This document shows, one piece after another, positions 25,901-34,891 of a DNA stretch of 64,000 nucleotides (position 1 is its first letter; each line of letters begins with the position of its first letter). The notes beneath the pieces were generated by a model. The model was not told where the DNA came from, did no database searches, and saw only the letters and a list, made by a program, of their open reading frames with translations. Position numbers and translations under genes: made by a program. Source of the DNA: Bacteroides ilei (GTDB lineage Bacteria; Bacteroidota; Bacteroidia; Bacteroidales; Bacteroidaceae). Where the stretch lies: the NCBI RefSeq assembly GCF_900128495.1, contig NZ_LT635801.1:3188691-3252690 (forward strand). Reading direction: 5' to 3'.

Positions 25901-26194
25901 CGCCATTGTCCCTTAACCTTGTGCCAATACTTCGTAATCTCCATATTATCAGCATAATAATAAAATATTTTAAATAGCCGCCGCGGTTACGCCAACTTAT
26001 GAGACAGCGCTGCAGTCCGCCTGGAACGGCAGCGCATATTTGTTTTAAAGGCTGCCGTAGTCTGAATCCGTCCCTTATCCGTCCCCCGGTGAAAGCCGTA
26101 CAAGACTCTCCAGAACCGGTTCCTGATATAAGTAAAACAGCTTGAGTTAGAATAATTTGAGTTTTTTAATTTATAAATTAAAATTTTTATTATT
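25901..26194 (+). promoter_or_regulatory. Structured leader of VD (VA type)
   Basis: Upstream CATTGTCCCTTA box (about 25905), TAGCCGCCGCGGTTACGCC (from about 25975), then essentially the VA leader: mutually exclusive stems GCGCTGC/GCAGCGC and CGGCAGC/GCTGCCG (about 26007-26057), direct repeat from 26067 (128 bases before the ATG), hairpin CCGGT (26086-26090)/ACCGG (26115-26119), module 26141-26194. Similarity to the VA leader begins at the CCGCGG and does not include the VA promoter. Confidence 0.65.
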
Positions 26195-28909
26195 ATGAGA
26201 AAAAAGTATTTAAGTGCACTTCTGTTCGGAGCACTCTTGTTCGCTTCAGCAGGAACTTTTACTTCTTGTAAGGATTACGATGATGACATCAACAATCTGC
26301 AGAACCAGATTACTGCAAATGCTGATGCTATTAAGGCATTGCAGGAACTTGTAAATAATGGCGATTATGTAACTAAAGTCGCTAAAAATGCAGATGGAAA
26401 TCTGGTGTTCACTTTCAGCAAAAGTGGTGATCAGGTTATCACACTTGATGAGGAACAGGTAGGAGATGTTTTGTCTATCAACGCTGAAACCGGTGAACTG
26501 ATCAAGAATGGTGAACCTACAGGATGGTTTGCCACAAAAAATGAAGAAAAAGAACAGCAGAATTGTATTAAAGTAGGTGAAGACGGATGCTGGCAGTTGC
26601 TGCAGGACGACGGGACCTACAAATCAACTAATATTCCTGTATCAGGTGTAACTGCTGTACAGAATACTGAAACTAAACAATGGACCTTGACCATTGTTGA
26701 CGCTCAAGGAAACTCTCAGCAAGTAGTAATTCCGAGTGCAGCTTCTGTAATGCAGGATCTGGAATTAATGGGATGGGCTACAGCAGAAGATGCCTCTGAA
26801 GATTTATCCGCAAATGTGGATGGTAATCCAGATCCAGAAAAATATAAAGTTCAAAATACAGACTTGAATGTTAAATATGCTTATGTCAAAGCTATAACAT
26901 ATGATGGCAAGGAAACGACATGGTCAGCTCAAAAAGATGTAACAAAAGGACAAGTTTTAACAACCTTGGCACCTACAAATACAAAATTGGTCGCTCGTGT
27001 AGCACCTGCTGATTTGGATTTGAGTGGCATGAATTTTACATTGCAGGATTCTAAAGGCAACAAACTTCCTATTGCATTAAAGACTTCTGAAGCCTTTACT
27101 GGAACCCTTACAAGAGCTGCCAGCGGTATTTCATATATCCCAATGGATATAACTACAGATACTTATAAAAGTACTCAAGAATACTCGGATTTATTTAATA
27201 AAGATGCCTTGTATTCTTTAGTTGAAGAATCAGGAGCACGCTCTACATACGGACAATTCAATATTACAGCAACTCCAGTGACGGTTCGCGAACAATCAGT
27301 AAAAACAGTGGGTGGTAAAGAAATACAGGATGGTGTATATGCTGTAGATGTGAACACTCCTAACAAACTGACATTCGGCCCTAATCCAGAATATGTTTAT
27401 GATTACTATGTAGAAGCTAAGGATCAAGCTGTTGCAAACTTATTCAATGTCAGCATTGATAAGAAAAACGGAACATTTACAGTAGGTAAACTCGCTGACC
27501 AGATTACAACCACGACATTTACATTATATGTATATGCGCTGCATATTGATGGAACCATCTATCGTTCTGAAATCGTAATCAAGCCTTCTCGCAAGATTGT
27601 TAGTGAAGCTGTATTGGCTGCTGGTGAACAGGTTATCAAACAATCAACAAAAGCAGACGGAACAGCAGAAATGGCTAACTTCATGAAGTTTGAAGTCAGC
27701 TTGGATGAGATGTTCAATAATATGAGTGCATCAGATAAAGAAAAATGGACTTCTGAAACTCTCGGAGCTAATGCTGAATTTAATATTACTGAGGTTGCCA
27801 TCAATGGAACTAAAGCTACTGCAGAAACAGCAGCTCCTGAGAATTATTATACAATCCAGATGCTTGATGCTAAGGGCAATGTTATAGAAAATGCTAAGGA
27901 TTATTACAAAGCTGTAAGTATGCGTGTATATGCTAAGTATAAATCTACACAGGATAAGAATAAAGCATTGTTATCTGTTGGCAAGGAATATTCATTGACA
28001 ATCAACTTCCAGAACAAAAATACAAATGGGGAAATCGGGGTTTTGAATACTGTTAAATTGACTTATACTCCGACATTGCCGGCATTGAGTGACTACATGG
28101 TTAAACATCCGTCATTCTGGAGTGACAATACATTAAGAGGTATTTCACAGGTTGATAACTTGACTTTTGCTACGAAACCAGTTAGCCAGATATTGTCATA
28201 CACAATTGAAGATGGATTCAAGACATTAGGCTCAATAAAAGCTGCGGATAAGATGGATATCACATTCTCATTGGCAGACAATAAAGTTGACAATGCCGAA
28301 TTTGTGACTGTTGATAAAGATGGAAAAGTAGTATCATATACTACTACGGCTGGTGTAGCAAGTAAGCAATATGGTAAGGAATTTACAGTTAACGTAAATG
28401 CTACATATCTGGACGCTTATACATACTCTGAAGATGCCTTGAAGGCTCAATCATTCAAGATGGTAGTTCTGAGCCCAGTATATGAAGGTTCTATTGCTGC
28501 TGAAACTACATTGGAAGTTGAAGCTACTGCAGGTGCTAAATTAAGCATGGCAGATATCATTGCACAGAACTATAACAAGCAACGTTATAGCTTGTATCTA
28601 AGCAAAGTCTTAAGTGATAATAAAGTTATAGATGTGGATGCTACTCATACTGCGAATATCTTCGATTATGCAGCAATCAAGAGTGTTGAAGTAACGTCAG
28701 GTGATGAAAAGGTATTTACAGTTGTAAATCCGACACCATCAGCAGCAACTTGGGATGCAACAAGCAAGAGTGTAGTTCCGGGTACTGTGGAAATCTCTAC
28801 TAAAGAAATTTCAAACGATACTGAAACTTATATTAAGGTTAAAGTAACGGATGTTTGGGGTTACGAAAAAGAAGTAGAAATTCCTTTGACTATCAAAATG
28901 GCTAAATAA
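26195..28909 (+). CDS. Variable surface lipoprotein VD
   Basis: 904 residues. Signal and Cys25 as in the array, then a body nearly identical to V1 over at least the first 190 residues (QELVNNGDYVTKVAKNADGN; EEQVGDVLSINAETGELIKNGEPTGWFATKNEEKEQQNC). Motifs: GCWQLLQDDGTYKSTNIPVSG, IPSAASVMQDLELMGW, APADLDLSGMNFTLQDSKGNKLP, VLSPVYEGSI and VKVTDVWGYEKEVEIPLTIK at the end. Beta-rich, without enzyme motifs. V1 and VD look like a duplicated pair whose leaders have been exchanged. The signal-peptide sequence has the same silent A (TTCAGCA) as VA, in line with its VA-type leader, so the recombination point lies within the next 80 or so coding bases. Confidence 0.88.
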   Translation: MRKKYLSALLFGALLFASAGTFTSCKDYDDDINNLQNQITANADAIKALQELVNNGDYVTKVAKNADGNLVFTFSKSGDQVITLDEEQVGDVLSINAETGELIKNGEPTGWFATKNEEKEQQNCIKVGEDGCWQLLQDDGTYKSTNIPVSGVTAVQNTETKQWTLTIVDAQGNSQQVVIPSAASVMQDLELMGWATAEDASEDLSANVDGNPDPEKYKVQNTDLNVKYAYVKAITYDGKETTWSAQKDVTKGQVLTTLAPTNTKLVARVAPADLDLSGMNFTLQDSKGNKLPIALKTSEAFTGTLTRAASGISYIPMDITTDTYKSTQEYSDLFNKDALYSLVEESGARSTYGQFNITATPVTVREQSVKTVGGKEIQDGVYAVDVNTPNKLTFGPNPEYVYDYYVEAKDQAVANLFNVSIDKKNGTFTVGKLADQITTTTFTLYVYALHIDGTIYRSEIVIKPSRKIVSEAVLAAGEQVIKQSTKADGTAEMANFMKFEVSLDEMFNNMSASDKEKWTSETLGANAEFNITEVAINGTKATAETAAPENYYTIQMLDAKGNVIENAKDYYKAVSMRVYAKYKSTQDKNKALLSVGKEYSLTINFQNKNTNGEIGVLNTVKLTYTPTLPALSDYMVKHPSFWSDNTLRGISQVDNLTFATKPVSQILSYTIEDGFKTLGSIKAADKMDITFSLADNKVDNAEFVTVDKDGKVVSYTTTAGVASKQYGKEFTVNVNATYLDAYTYSEDALKAQSFKMVVLSPVYEGSIAAETTLEVEATAGAKLSMADIIAQNYNKQRYSLYLSKVLSDNKVIDVDATHTANIFDYAAIKSVEVTSGDEKVFTVVNPTPSAATWDATSKSVVPGTVEISTKEISNDTETYIKVKVTDVWGYEKEVEIPLTIKMAK

Positions 28910-28929
28910 GCAATTTTGAATAAAGACTT

Positions 28930-28963
28930 AAAAAGAGCGGTTCAACTGAGCCGCTCTTTTTTT
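28930..28963. terminator. Terminator after VD
   Basis: AAAAAGAGCGG-TTCAACTGA-GCCGCTCTTTTTTT; stem with A/T runs, very like the VA terminator. Confidence 0.88.
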
Positions 28964-28966
28964 ATT

Positions 28967-29200
28967 CCTCAGCCATTCCGCAAAGAAATAATTATATACC
29001 CGATATACATCCTCCTCTTGTGTAACCAGATTACTTTTTATCAAAGGCTTGAGAGCAGCCTGCACGGAGCTACCGAAGGAAGGCTGTACTTTTTCATGAA
29101 AGCGGAAGGGGCAATTCCTCTTACTTCATTCTCTCGGGCAATGACCTGAAGGACTATTTTCAGCTTGGGAATAAGACAGGACAGAAGGTCTTTATAAATA
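28967..29200 (-). pseudogene. Decayed 3' fragment of an archaeal-ATPase-type gene
   Basis: About 235 bases that match the 3' end of the 9875-11014 ATPase gene (its last roughly 78 codons), with many substitutions and a one-base deletion in the CTACCG stretch near 29070 that breaks the frame. The fragment reads YKDLLSCLIPKLKIVLQVIAREN...AFMKKYSLPS before the frameshift. It shows that the VD cassette once had the same ATPase as VA and lost it; another ATPase gene (29271-30533) now follows. Confidence 0.85.
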
Positions 29201-29270
29201 TTGAAAAGCCGATTTTTCGGTTGTACAAAATAAGACACTCTCAAAAAAAACCGTTACTTTCTTATCGCTG

Positions 29271-30533
29271 TTAAAACTTGATAATCGGTAGTACCTTGAT
29301 CCGATATCCGTCCTTTTCTATAACTCGATTCTCTTTTCCCGTAACAATAATCAGATTATCGCATTTCAATTCTCCGGCACATTCTATCAGACTGTCTACT
29401 TCACGTTTTTCTGTACGGAGGGCGGTCATATCGTAGCAGACCTGAATGAGAGCCTCTATTTGGGAACCTTTCCGGGTAACAAAGTCTACTTCCCTGTCGT
29501 TACGGGAACGATAATAGAACAAGGAAGTCTGCGTGTCATATCCCCGCCTTAAAAGTTCTACAAACACTTGGTTTTCCAATAGGCGTCCCAAATTCTCACT
29601 CAGGCTGAAGGCTTTGGCAGTAACAAATCCGTTGTCAACTACATAAATCTTTTGCGGAGCCTTCTTCATCAGTTTCAACTTGTTGTTGAAGCGCGGCAGG
29701 TAAAAGAACAGGTATGGCTCACTCAAGTAATCCATATATTTCTTGGTAGTAGCCACACTGGAAAGACCGAGATCATTAGCCACATCGTTAAAACTTAACG
29801 GGTTACAGAAGTTAGAGATAAGATATTCGGAGAGGTTGTTCAGGTCGGTAATGTTACGCACCTTGTGACGCTTGGCCACATCTTTCAGTACAATAGAATC
29901 GAACAGGGTGGATAGATAATTACCAGTCAGACTACGCAATTCCAGCGTTTCCGGATAACCTCCGTTACGCAGATAGTCATCCAGCAATACCCGTACCTCT
30001 GCATTATCCGCATCCATAGCAGTATGTTTCCATTCGAAATATTCTGCCAACCCGAACGGAAGCATTTCAATCTGCAGGTAACGGCCGGTCAAGGCAGTAG
30101 CCATTTCACTGCTCAACAGCCTGGCGTTACTCCCTGTCACTACCAGATTTACTCCGTTTCGATAAAGCTTCGATACAAAAAGGTCCCAACCGTCGATGTT
30201 CTGTACTTCATCCAGCAGCAGATATTTATATCTCGGATAGACATCGTCCAGCATAGCCATCACAAGATTTTCATCCCAATGGGAGAGCAGTTCGTTATCA
30301 TCAAAATTCAAGTAAGCAAAATTCTCGTTCTGCAGCATTAACAGAGCTTGAGTCGATTTTCCACACCGACGGGGACCGGTTATCAGCTTAATCTGTTTGC
30401 TTGCCAACAGCATATTGAAGTCATAAACGGAATGACGTGGAAGATAGGACTGCGACAACAATCGGTCACGTTCTTTACGTTGGCTGAGTAGGATATTCTT
30501 CATGTGAGGTAATGATTCTGTAAGATGAAACAT
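29271..30533 (-). CDS. AAA_14/DUF4143-type ATPase
   Basis: 420 residues. Walker A TGPRRCGKSTQAL (about residues 53-65), Walker B YLLLDEVQNIDGWD, VVTGSNARLLS, a winged-helix segment (SFNDVANDLGLSSVATTKKYMDYL) and a DUF4143-like C-terminus with a nuclease-like REVDFVTRKG stretch followed by IEALIQVCYD. In some AAA_14 proteins this end resembles PD-(D/E)XK folds. It differs clearly in sequence from the 14306/18858 ATPase. It is head to head with VE and next to a dead ATPase fragment, so it probably replaced the older gene. Confidence 0.87.
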   Translation of the reverse strand: MFHLTESLPHMKNILLSQRKERDRLLSQSYLPRHSVYDFNMLLASKQIKLITGPRRCGKSTQALLMLQNENFAYLNFDDNELLSHWDENLVMAMLDDVYPRYKYLLLDEVQNIDGWDLFVSKLYRNGVNLVVTGSNARLLSSEMATALTGRYLQIEMLPFGLAEYFEWKHTAMDADNAEVRVLLDDYLRNGGYPETLELRSLTGNYLSTLFDSIVLKDVAKRHKVRNITDLNNLSEYLISNFCNPLSFNDVANDLGLSSVATTKKYMDYLSEPYLFFYLPRFNNKLKLMKKAPQKIYVVDNGFVTAKAFSLSENLGRLLENQVFVELLRRGYDTQTSLFYYRSRNDREVDFVTRKGSQIEALIQVCYDMTALRTEKREVDSLIECAGELKCDNLIIVTGKENRVIEKDGYRIKVLPIIKF

Positions 30534-30590
30534 TGGGGCTCTTCTAATTCTCTTTCAAGCGAAAATAGCTATTTTTGTTCACTTTGGCAA

Positions 30591-30628
30591 TTCTATTGAA
30601 TAAAAAAGGCGGATTTTATTCAATAGAA
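30591..30628. promoter_or_regulatory. Perfect 15-base inverted repeat upstream of the ATPase
   Basis: TTCTATTGAATAAAA (30591-30605), 8-base loop, TTTTATTCAATAGAA (30614-30628). It lies about 60-95 bases upstream of the ATPase ATG (30533, minus strand). Likely an operator or cruciform-forming site; compare the inverted repeats at 11034, 15520 and 20072. Confidence 0.6.
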
Positions 30629-30726
30629 CAATATTTTTGAATAAAAACAAGACTTTTAATTGTAAGCCTGAGTTCCACCTTTTAAAAACAACCGATAACC
30701 AACGGAGGAATCAATTGTATTCCGCC

Positions 30727-31008
30727 CCTCTTTTGTCCCCTTCATTCAACTTTAAAATTTGTTTCTGACTAATTATCTTTTTTATTAACGCCGCGTCTAC
30801 AGAACTTGCTGCAAGGCCGTCCAGAACGGCCTGTAGCGGCGGTGAGAAGCCTGAAAATCGCGTTTCCGGATGAAAGTCCGTCCCTTATCCGTCCCCCGCT
30901 TACCGTATTCCGTCCATGGCCTCCGGGCCGGGACAAAATTGTAAAGTAAAATAGCTTGAGTTAGAATAATTTGAGTTTTTTAATTTATAAATTAAAATTT
31001 TTATTATT
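30727..31008 (+). promoter_or_regulatory. Structured leader of VE
   Basis: Upstream TTTTGTCCCCTT box (30727-30738). GC-rich stem: CGCCG (30789-30793) with CGGCG (30837-30841), CTACA (30797-30801) with TGTAG (30832-30836), inner GGCCGT (30815-30820)/ACGGCC (30826-30831). Direct repeat TCCGTCCC-TTA-TCCGTCCC from 30877 (132 bases before the ATG), hairpin GTCC (30912-30915)/GGAC (30931-30934) with inner GGCC/GGCC, then the module 30955-31008. V1 has this leader type. Confidence 0.7.
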
Positions 31009-33804
31009 ATGAGAAAAAAGTATTTAAGTGCACTTCTGTTCGGAGCACTCTTGTTCGCTTCGGCAGGAACTTTTACTTCTTGTAAGGATTACGATGATGA
31101 CATCAACAATCTGCAGGCACAGATTACTGCAAATGCTCAAGGCATTGAAGAATTAAAAAGTCTGGTAGAAAATGGTGATTATGTAACCAATGTAGAAAAA
31201 TCTGCAGATGGCCTTGTTATCACTTTTAAAAACGCCGGAACCCAAACTATCACTTTGGAAGATAAGGTAGGTAGTGTAGTTACTGTAAATGAGGACGGTG
31301 TATTATGTATTGATGGAGAACCTACCGAAATTAAAGTAGCAACTTCAACAGGGGAAGAATCTAAGGATCAGATTATTATTGAAAATAATATGTGGTCTGT
31401 TCTGCAGGAAGACGGTACATATAAATCAACTAATATTCCTGTTTCTGGTGTTACAGTATCTGGCAGTGAAGCTGATGGTTATACTTTCACAATTTATGAA
31501 AATGGTAAAGAACCTCAGACTGTTAAATTGCCAAGTGCAACCAGCTCCTTGGTTGATATTATCTTAGTTGATTCTGAGAATATTAACGATGAGACTCAGA
31601 CTCCCACTGGTTCTGCATTACAATATCAAAAAGTTGGATTGATTCAATTTGCTGAATTCGAATATACAGGAGATGAAAAATGGCCGGGAAAAGAACTTCC
31701 TGCTGACGGCCAGGTAATTGTTGCTCAAGATGAAGCGCTTTTAGTACAGCTGAATCCAACTAATGTAGATGGTAAAGATATTAAATTTGGTTTAGTGGAT
31801 TCGAAGAAAGCTTCTGCTGGATTGGATTTAGTTGCGGCTGATTATACAGATCTTTTGACTGCTAGAGCTGCTAATGAGAATGGCTTGTATAAATTAGCCG
31901 TAAAAGACATGATTTTTGGTAACGCGACAGCTGCTAATGCTTTCTATACTAATTTTGCAAAAAACGGAAGCCAAAAACGTTATGCTGTAAAAGCTGGTAA
32001 CGTATTGTCTGAATATAATGTTCTTTGTGAAAAAGCAACGACTGAAATTGAGTATGATTTTAACGTAGAAGATGCTTCTGGGAATAATGTAAATGCAGAG
32101 TCACTTGATTTAGAATCTACAACAAATACTGTTACAGCTCCTGATAATGAAAGATTGGAAATGGGACAATGGTATACTGTAGCCGCAGATATGGCTACAA
32201 TCTATGACTTGTATTTGTCTGCAAATCAGGATGAAACAACATTGTATGGGATTGAAATCAAGAATGAAGATGGCGTATATCAATTCAGATATACAAAGAC
32301 TCCTGATGATGTAAGTAAGCCTGAAATTCATATCACTATCCAGTCTGTAGACAAAGAAGGTAACTATAATTCAACTATCGCTACTTTCTCATTGTCTGAA
32401 GTTATTTCTAGTGCATATACTTACGCTGAAACAGCTTGGACTCTTGTTGATTTTAGTTCTAATCCTGAAGACGATGAATTTGCAACGAAAAATGCATTCA
32501 CAGTTAAGATGTCTGATATGTTGAATAGTTTCTCTGCTGAGAACTTAGCTTTATGGAATACCAAAGTTCAAGCATGTACATTTCAGCTATATGATGTAGA
32601 AACTGGTAAAGTGGCTAAAGATAAGGCAGGAGACCCAATCATTGGTCTTCCAGGTGGTATGAGTGTCGTATTTGCTGATAAGGACAATAATACTTTGGTC
32701 AATGCATATAGAGCTAAAGTTGTGGAAGGTGAAACTTTAAAAGAATTGGGTAGTGCTGAAGATATTAAAGCAACGACATCTATAAGATTAGGCTTTAAGA
32801 ATAATACAACTTTAGCCAATGCGTTATCACTGAACCACAAATATAAGGTTGTCATTACATTTGTTGGTAAAGCACCAGATGCAACAGGTATTAATAGTGT
32901 ATTGAGCACAACTGAAATTCCATTTACATTGTCTATTCCGACAATTGATAAGTTGTTTGTAGAACAAGCTGGTGTATTTATAAATGGTATTGCAAATGCC
33001 TATATGGATGCTGAAGCTGAGGCTAACAGCTCAAAGGATGCTTCTTATAAGTTTGCCAGTGCATTCAATAACTTCGGTGTCAATATGAAGGCGACTACGT
33101 TCACGTTCACAATGGATAATGAAACAAAGATTGTTGATAACTTGACTTCTGCTGACTTAGCTACAATTACAGATGGAGACGATAAAAAGGCTGTGATTAC
33201 TTTAACCAAGAAGGGCGGTACAGGGGCTACTTCTAATACTCCTGATGTCGATAGTTCAACAGGGTTGCATAAAGGTTACAAGCAAGAACTGATTGTTAAT
33301 GTATCAGCTAAATTTGCCGGTGTTTGGGATTATGGTACAGCTAATGATGTTGACTATACATTCAAGATTAAAGTAATGTCTCCATTGTATGAAGGTAAGA
33401 TTGTAGCAACAGATCAGGTTGTAATAATACCTGCTACTGATACAAACGGACATGAAGTTAACAGTAGTGATATTGCAGGTTATACATACAATAATATACT
33501 TTATAGTATTTTCCCGGATAAGGAAGCTGATACTGAGGGCCAAGTAGATTATGCTCGTAAGGAGATTCAGAAGGTTGAATTTAAATCTCTGGATGAAAAT
33601 GTGTTTACATCTGAAAATAGTGCTCAACCTTATCAGCCTGCTGGAGATGATCCAGAAAAGGATCCTGCAAAGAATGGTTACTTAGTAGTAAGACCAATGA
33701 ATTTGGCTGAAACAACGGATGCTAAGCTTAAAGTAACATTGACAGATGCTTGGGGTTACAAGAAAGTTGCAGAAATTCCTGTACGTGTGACTGTTGGTGA
33801 ATGA
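31009..33804 (+). CDS. Variable surface lipoprotein VE
   Basis: 931 residues, the longest member. Shared signal with Cys25, then NNLQAQITANAQGIEELKSLVENGDYVTNV, VVTVNEDGVLCIDGEPTEIK, MWSVLQEDGTYKSTNIPVSGVTVSG, KLPSATS, a long Asp/Thr/Asn-rich middle, VEQAGVFINGIANAYMDAEAEA (matching the block in VC), VMSPLYEGKI, and VTLTDAWGYKKVAEIPVRVTVGE at the end. Same structural class as VA, VC and VD. It is the last member of the array. No opposing ATPase follows; a terminator, a transposase remnant and a recombinase gene do. Confidence 0.88.
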   Translation: MRKKYLSALLFGALLFASAGTFTSCKDYDDDINNLQAQITANAQGIEELKSLVENGDYVTNVEKSADGLVITFKNAGTQTITLEDKVGSVVTVNEDGVLCIDGEPTEIKVATSTGEESKDQIIIENNMWSVLQEDGTYKSTNIPVSGVTVSGSEADGYTFTIYENGKEPQTVKLPSATSSLVDIILVDSENINDETQTPTGSALQYQKVGLIQFAEFEYTGDEKWPGKELPADGQVIVAQDEALLVQLNPTNVDGKDIKFGLVDSKKASAGLDLVAADYTDLLTARAANENGLYKLAVKDMIFGNATAANAFYTNFAKNGSQKRYAVKAGNVLSEYNVLCEKATTEIEYDFNVEDASGNNVNAESLDLESTTNTVTAPDNERLEMGQWYTVAADMATIYDLYLSANQDETTLYGIEIKNEDGVYQFRYTKTPDDVSKPEIHITIQSVDKEGNYNSTIATFSLSEVISSAYTYAETAWTLVDFSSNPEDDEFATKNAFTVKMSDMLNSFSAENLALWNTKVQACTFQLYDVETGKVAKDKAGDPIIGLPGGMSVVFADKDNNTLVNAYRAKVVEGETLKELGSAEDIKATTSIRLGFKNNTTLANALSLNHKYKVVITFVGKAPDATGINSVLSTTEIPFTLSIPTIDKLFVEQAGVFINGIANAYMDAEAEANSSKDASYKFASAFNNFGVNMKATTFTFTMDNETKIVDNLTSADLATITDGDDKKAVITLTKKGGTGATSNTPDVDSSTGLHKGYKQELIVNVSAKFAGVWDYGTANDVDYTFKIKVMSPLYEGKIVATDQVVIIPATDTNGHEVNSSDIAGYTYNNILYSIFPDKEADTEGQVDYARKEIQKVEFKSLDENVFTSENSAQPYQPAGDDPEKDPAKNGYLVVRPMNLAETTDAKLKVTLTDAWGYKKVAEIPVRVTVGE

Positions 33805-33834
33805 TTTTTAGGATATAGCTAAAAATATATATAA

Positions 33835-33872
33835 AGCAAAGGCTGTACTGTATTAACGGTGCAGCCTTTGCT
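33835..33872. terminator. Hairpin after VE
   Basis: AGCAAAGGCTG (33835-33845) pairs with CAGCCTTTGCT (33862-33872). The T-run is weak, but the position 30 bases after the stop suits a terminator. Confidence 0.7.
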
Positions 33873-33997
33873 GTTGTTATAATGTAACAATTTCTCTAGT
33901 GGTATAGATTTTTATTTAACTTGATATAAGAAAAAGGTTTTGCTTTTCATTGACAAAAATCCAGATATAAGAATGAACTTATAAACTGAATCTTGTT

Positions 33998-34142
33998 TCT
34001 ATTTACACAAAATTTTGGACAGTGCCGAATGAAGCCTGCCCAGTTCACTCTCATTAAAACTCTTGCGATATTTTTCCAGAATATCAAATTCTGTAAAACC
34101 CAAAGTGGGGTGAATATCCGAAATATTTTGTATCTTAGCCAT
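33998..34142 (-). pseudogene. 5' remnant of a transposase gene
   Basis: Minus-strand frame from the ATG at 34142 reads MAKIQNISDIHPTLGFTEF, then DILEKYRKSFNESELGRLHS, followed by unrelated residues and a stop after 47 codons. The start resembles the beginning of Bacteroides IS transposases (a SELGRLHS type start), but the remaining several hundred codons are missing. Family assignment is from memory and uncertain. It marks a deletion or insertion scar at the end of the lipoprotein array. Confidence 0.5.
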
Positions 34143-34343
34143 ATCTTTGTTGGAGGATTTCCCCCGTTTTAGCCGTCAAACCTTATTTTCGGGGGAATAC
34201 CTAAAGATACAAAAAAGCCAATTAATTCGCAACACTTTGTGTATGAATTAGTTGGCTAATTTTATTCTATTTACTGAATATCCCTAATAAAAAGAGAAGA
34301 CATGTCATACATTGGCGTATCTTCTCTTTTTATTATTTAAAAT
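34143..34343. other. Hairpin-rich intergenic region
   Basis: Contains AGCCAATTAATTC (34216-34228) pairing with GAATTAGTTGGCT (34245-34257), possibly an old IS or terminator structure, and a terminator stem AAAAGAGAAGA (34290-34300)/TCTTCTCTTTT (34320-34330) that would end the minus-strand gene at 34344. Confidence 0.6.
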
Positions 34344-34775
34344 TTATTTCTTCATCTGTCTGATCAGATTGCTGGCACCGCCGAAAGGTAACAGCTCGTG
34401 TTCCAGGCGGGTTCCTTTCAGTCTTTGGGCCATCAGTACACGTCCGGTTGCATAAACGTCGGTCAGCATCATTTCAATCAGGCCGTCGGGGAATTTATAA
34501 TCGTGCGTACCTTTTTCCGGGTTGCTGATGTGTTCCAGATTCTTCAGGCTGTTTATCTCTACGGTGTAGCGGAAACGCAGTCCGGCTGCCACTTTCTTGT
34601 CGGTTGTGATATAGACAATCTGGGCGGCAATGGTCAGCAGGTCTTTCTTGATGTCGGACATCAGTTCGAAACCGAATTGCGGAGCCACTGCGATGGATGC
34701 ATCGTTCAGTATTTCATCGTTTTTCCCGAATGTCTCTTCTTCTATACGTCTTAGCGTAACTTTAATTTCTGCCAT
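34344..34775 (-). CDS. Conserved-looking protein of unknown function (143 residues)
   Basis: A compact soluble protein, MAEIKVTLRRIEEETFG at the start, with alternating beta and helix (FRYTVEINSLKNLEHI; DGLIEMMLTDVYATGRVLMAQRLKGT; LPFGGASNLIRQMKK). The C-terminal half faintly recalls SecB-like chaperones, but I would not assign that. It has its own consensus promoter on the minus strand (TTG at 34849-34851, 21-base spacer, TACATTTG at 34820-34827), so it is expressed apart from the recombinase gene 116 bases upstream. Confidence 0.7.
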   Translation of the reverse strand: MAEIKVTLRRIEEETFGKNDEILNDASIAVAPQFGFELMSDIKKDLLTIAAQIVYITTDKKVAAGLRFRYTVEINSLKNLEHISNPEKGTHDYKFPDGLIEMMLTDVYATGRVLMAQRLKGTRLEHELLPFGGASNLIRQMKK

Positions 34776-34819
34776 AAATTTTTGTATCTAAGGTTATTGT
34801 TTATTATTTATTATTGCCA

Positions 34820-34851
34820 CAAATGTAAAGAAAAAGATTGATTTATGGCAA
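34820..34851 (-). promoter_or_regulatory. Consensus promoter of the 143-residue gene
   Basis: On the minus strand: TTG (34851-34849), 21 bases, TACATTTG (34827-34820), about 45 bases from the ATG at 34775. Confidence 0.65.
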
Positions 34852-34891
34852 TAGCTTGTAGAAAATTTGTGCTGGGGCGTTATGCCTTGGT

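Noticed and set aside
34344..34775. Calling the 143-residue protein a SecB chaperone
   Set aside because: Resemblance is limited to the general pattern of the C-terminal half; not enough to name it.
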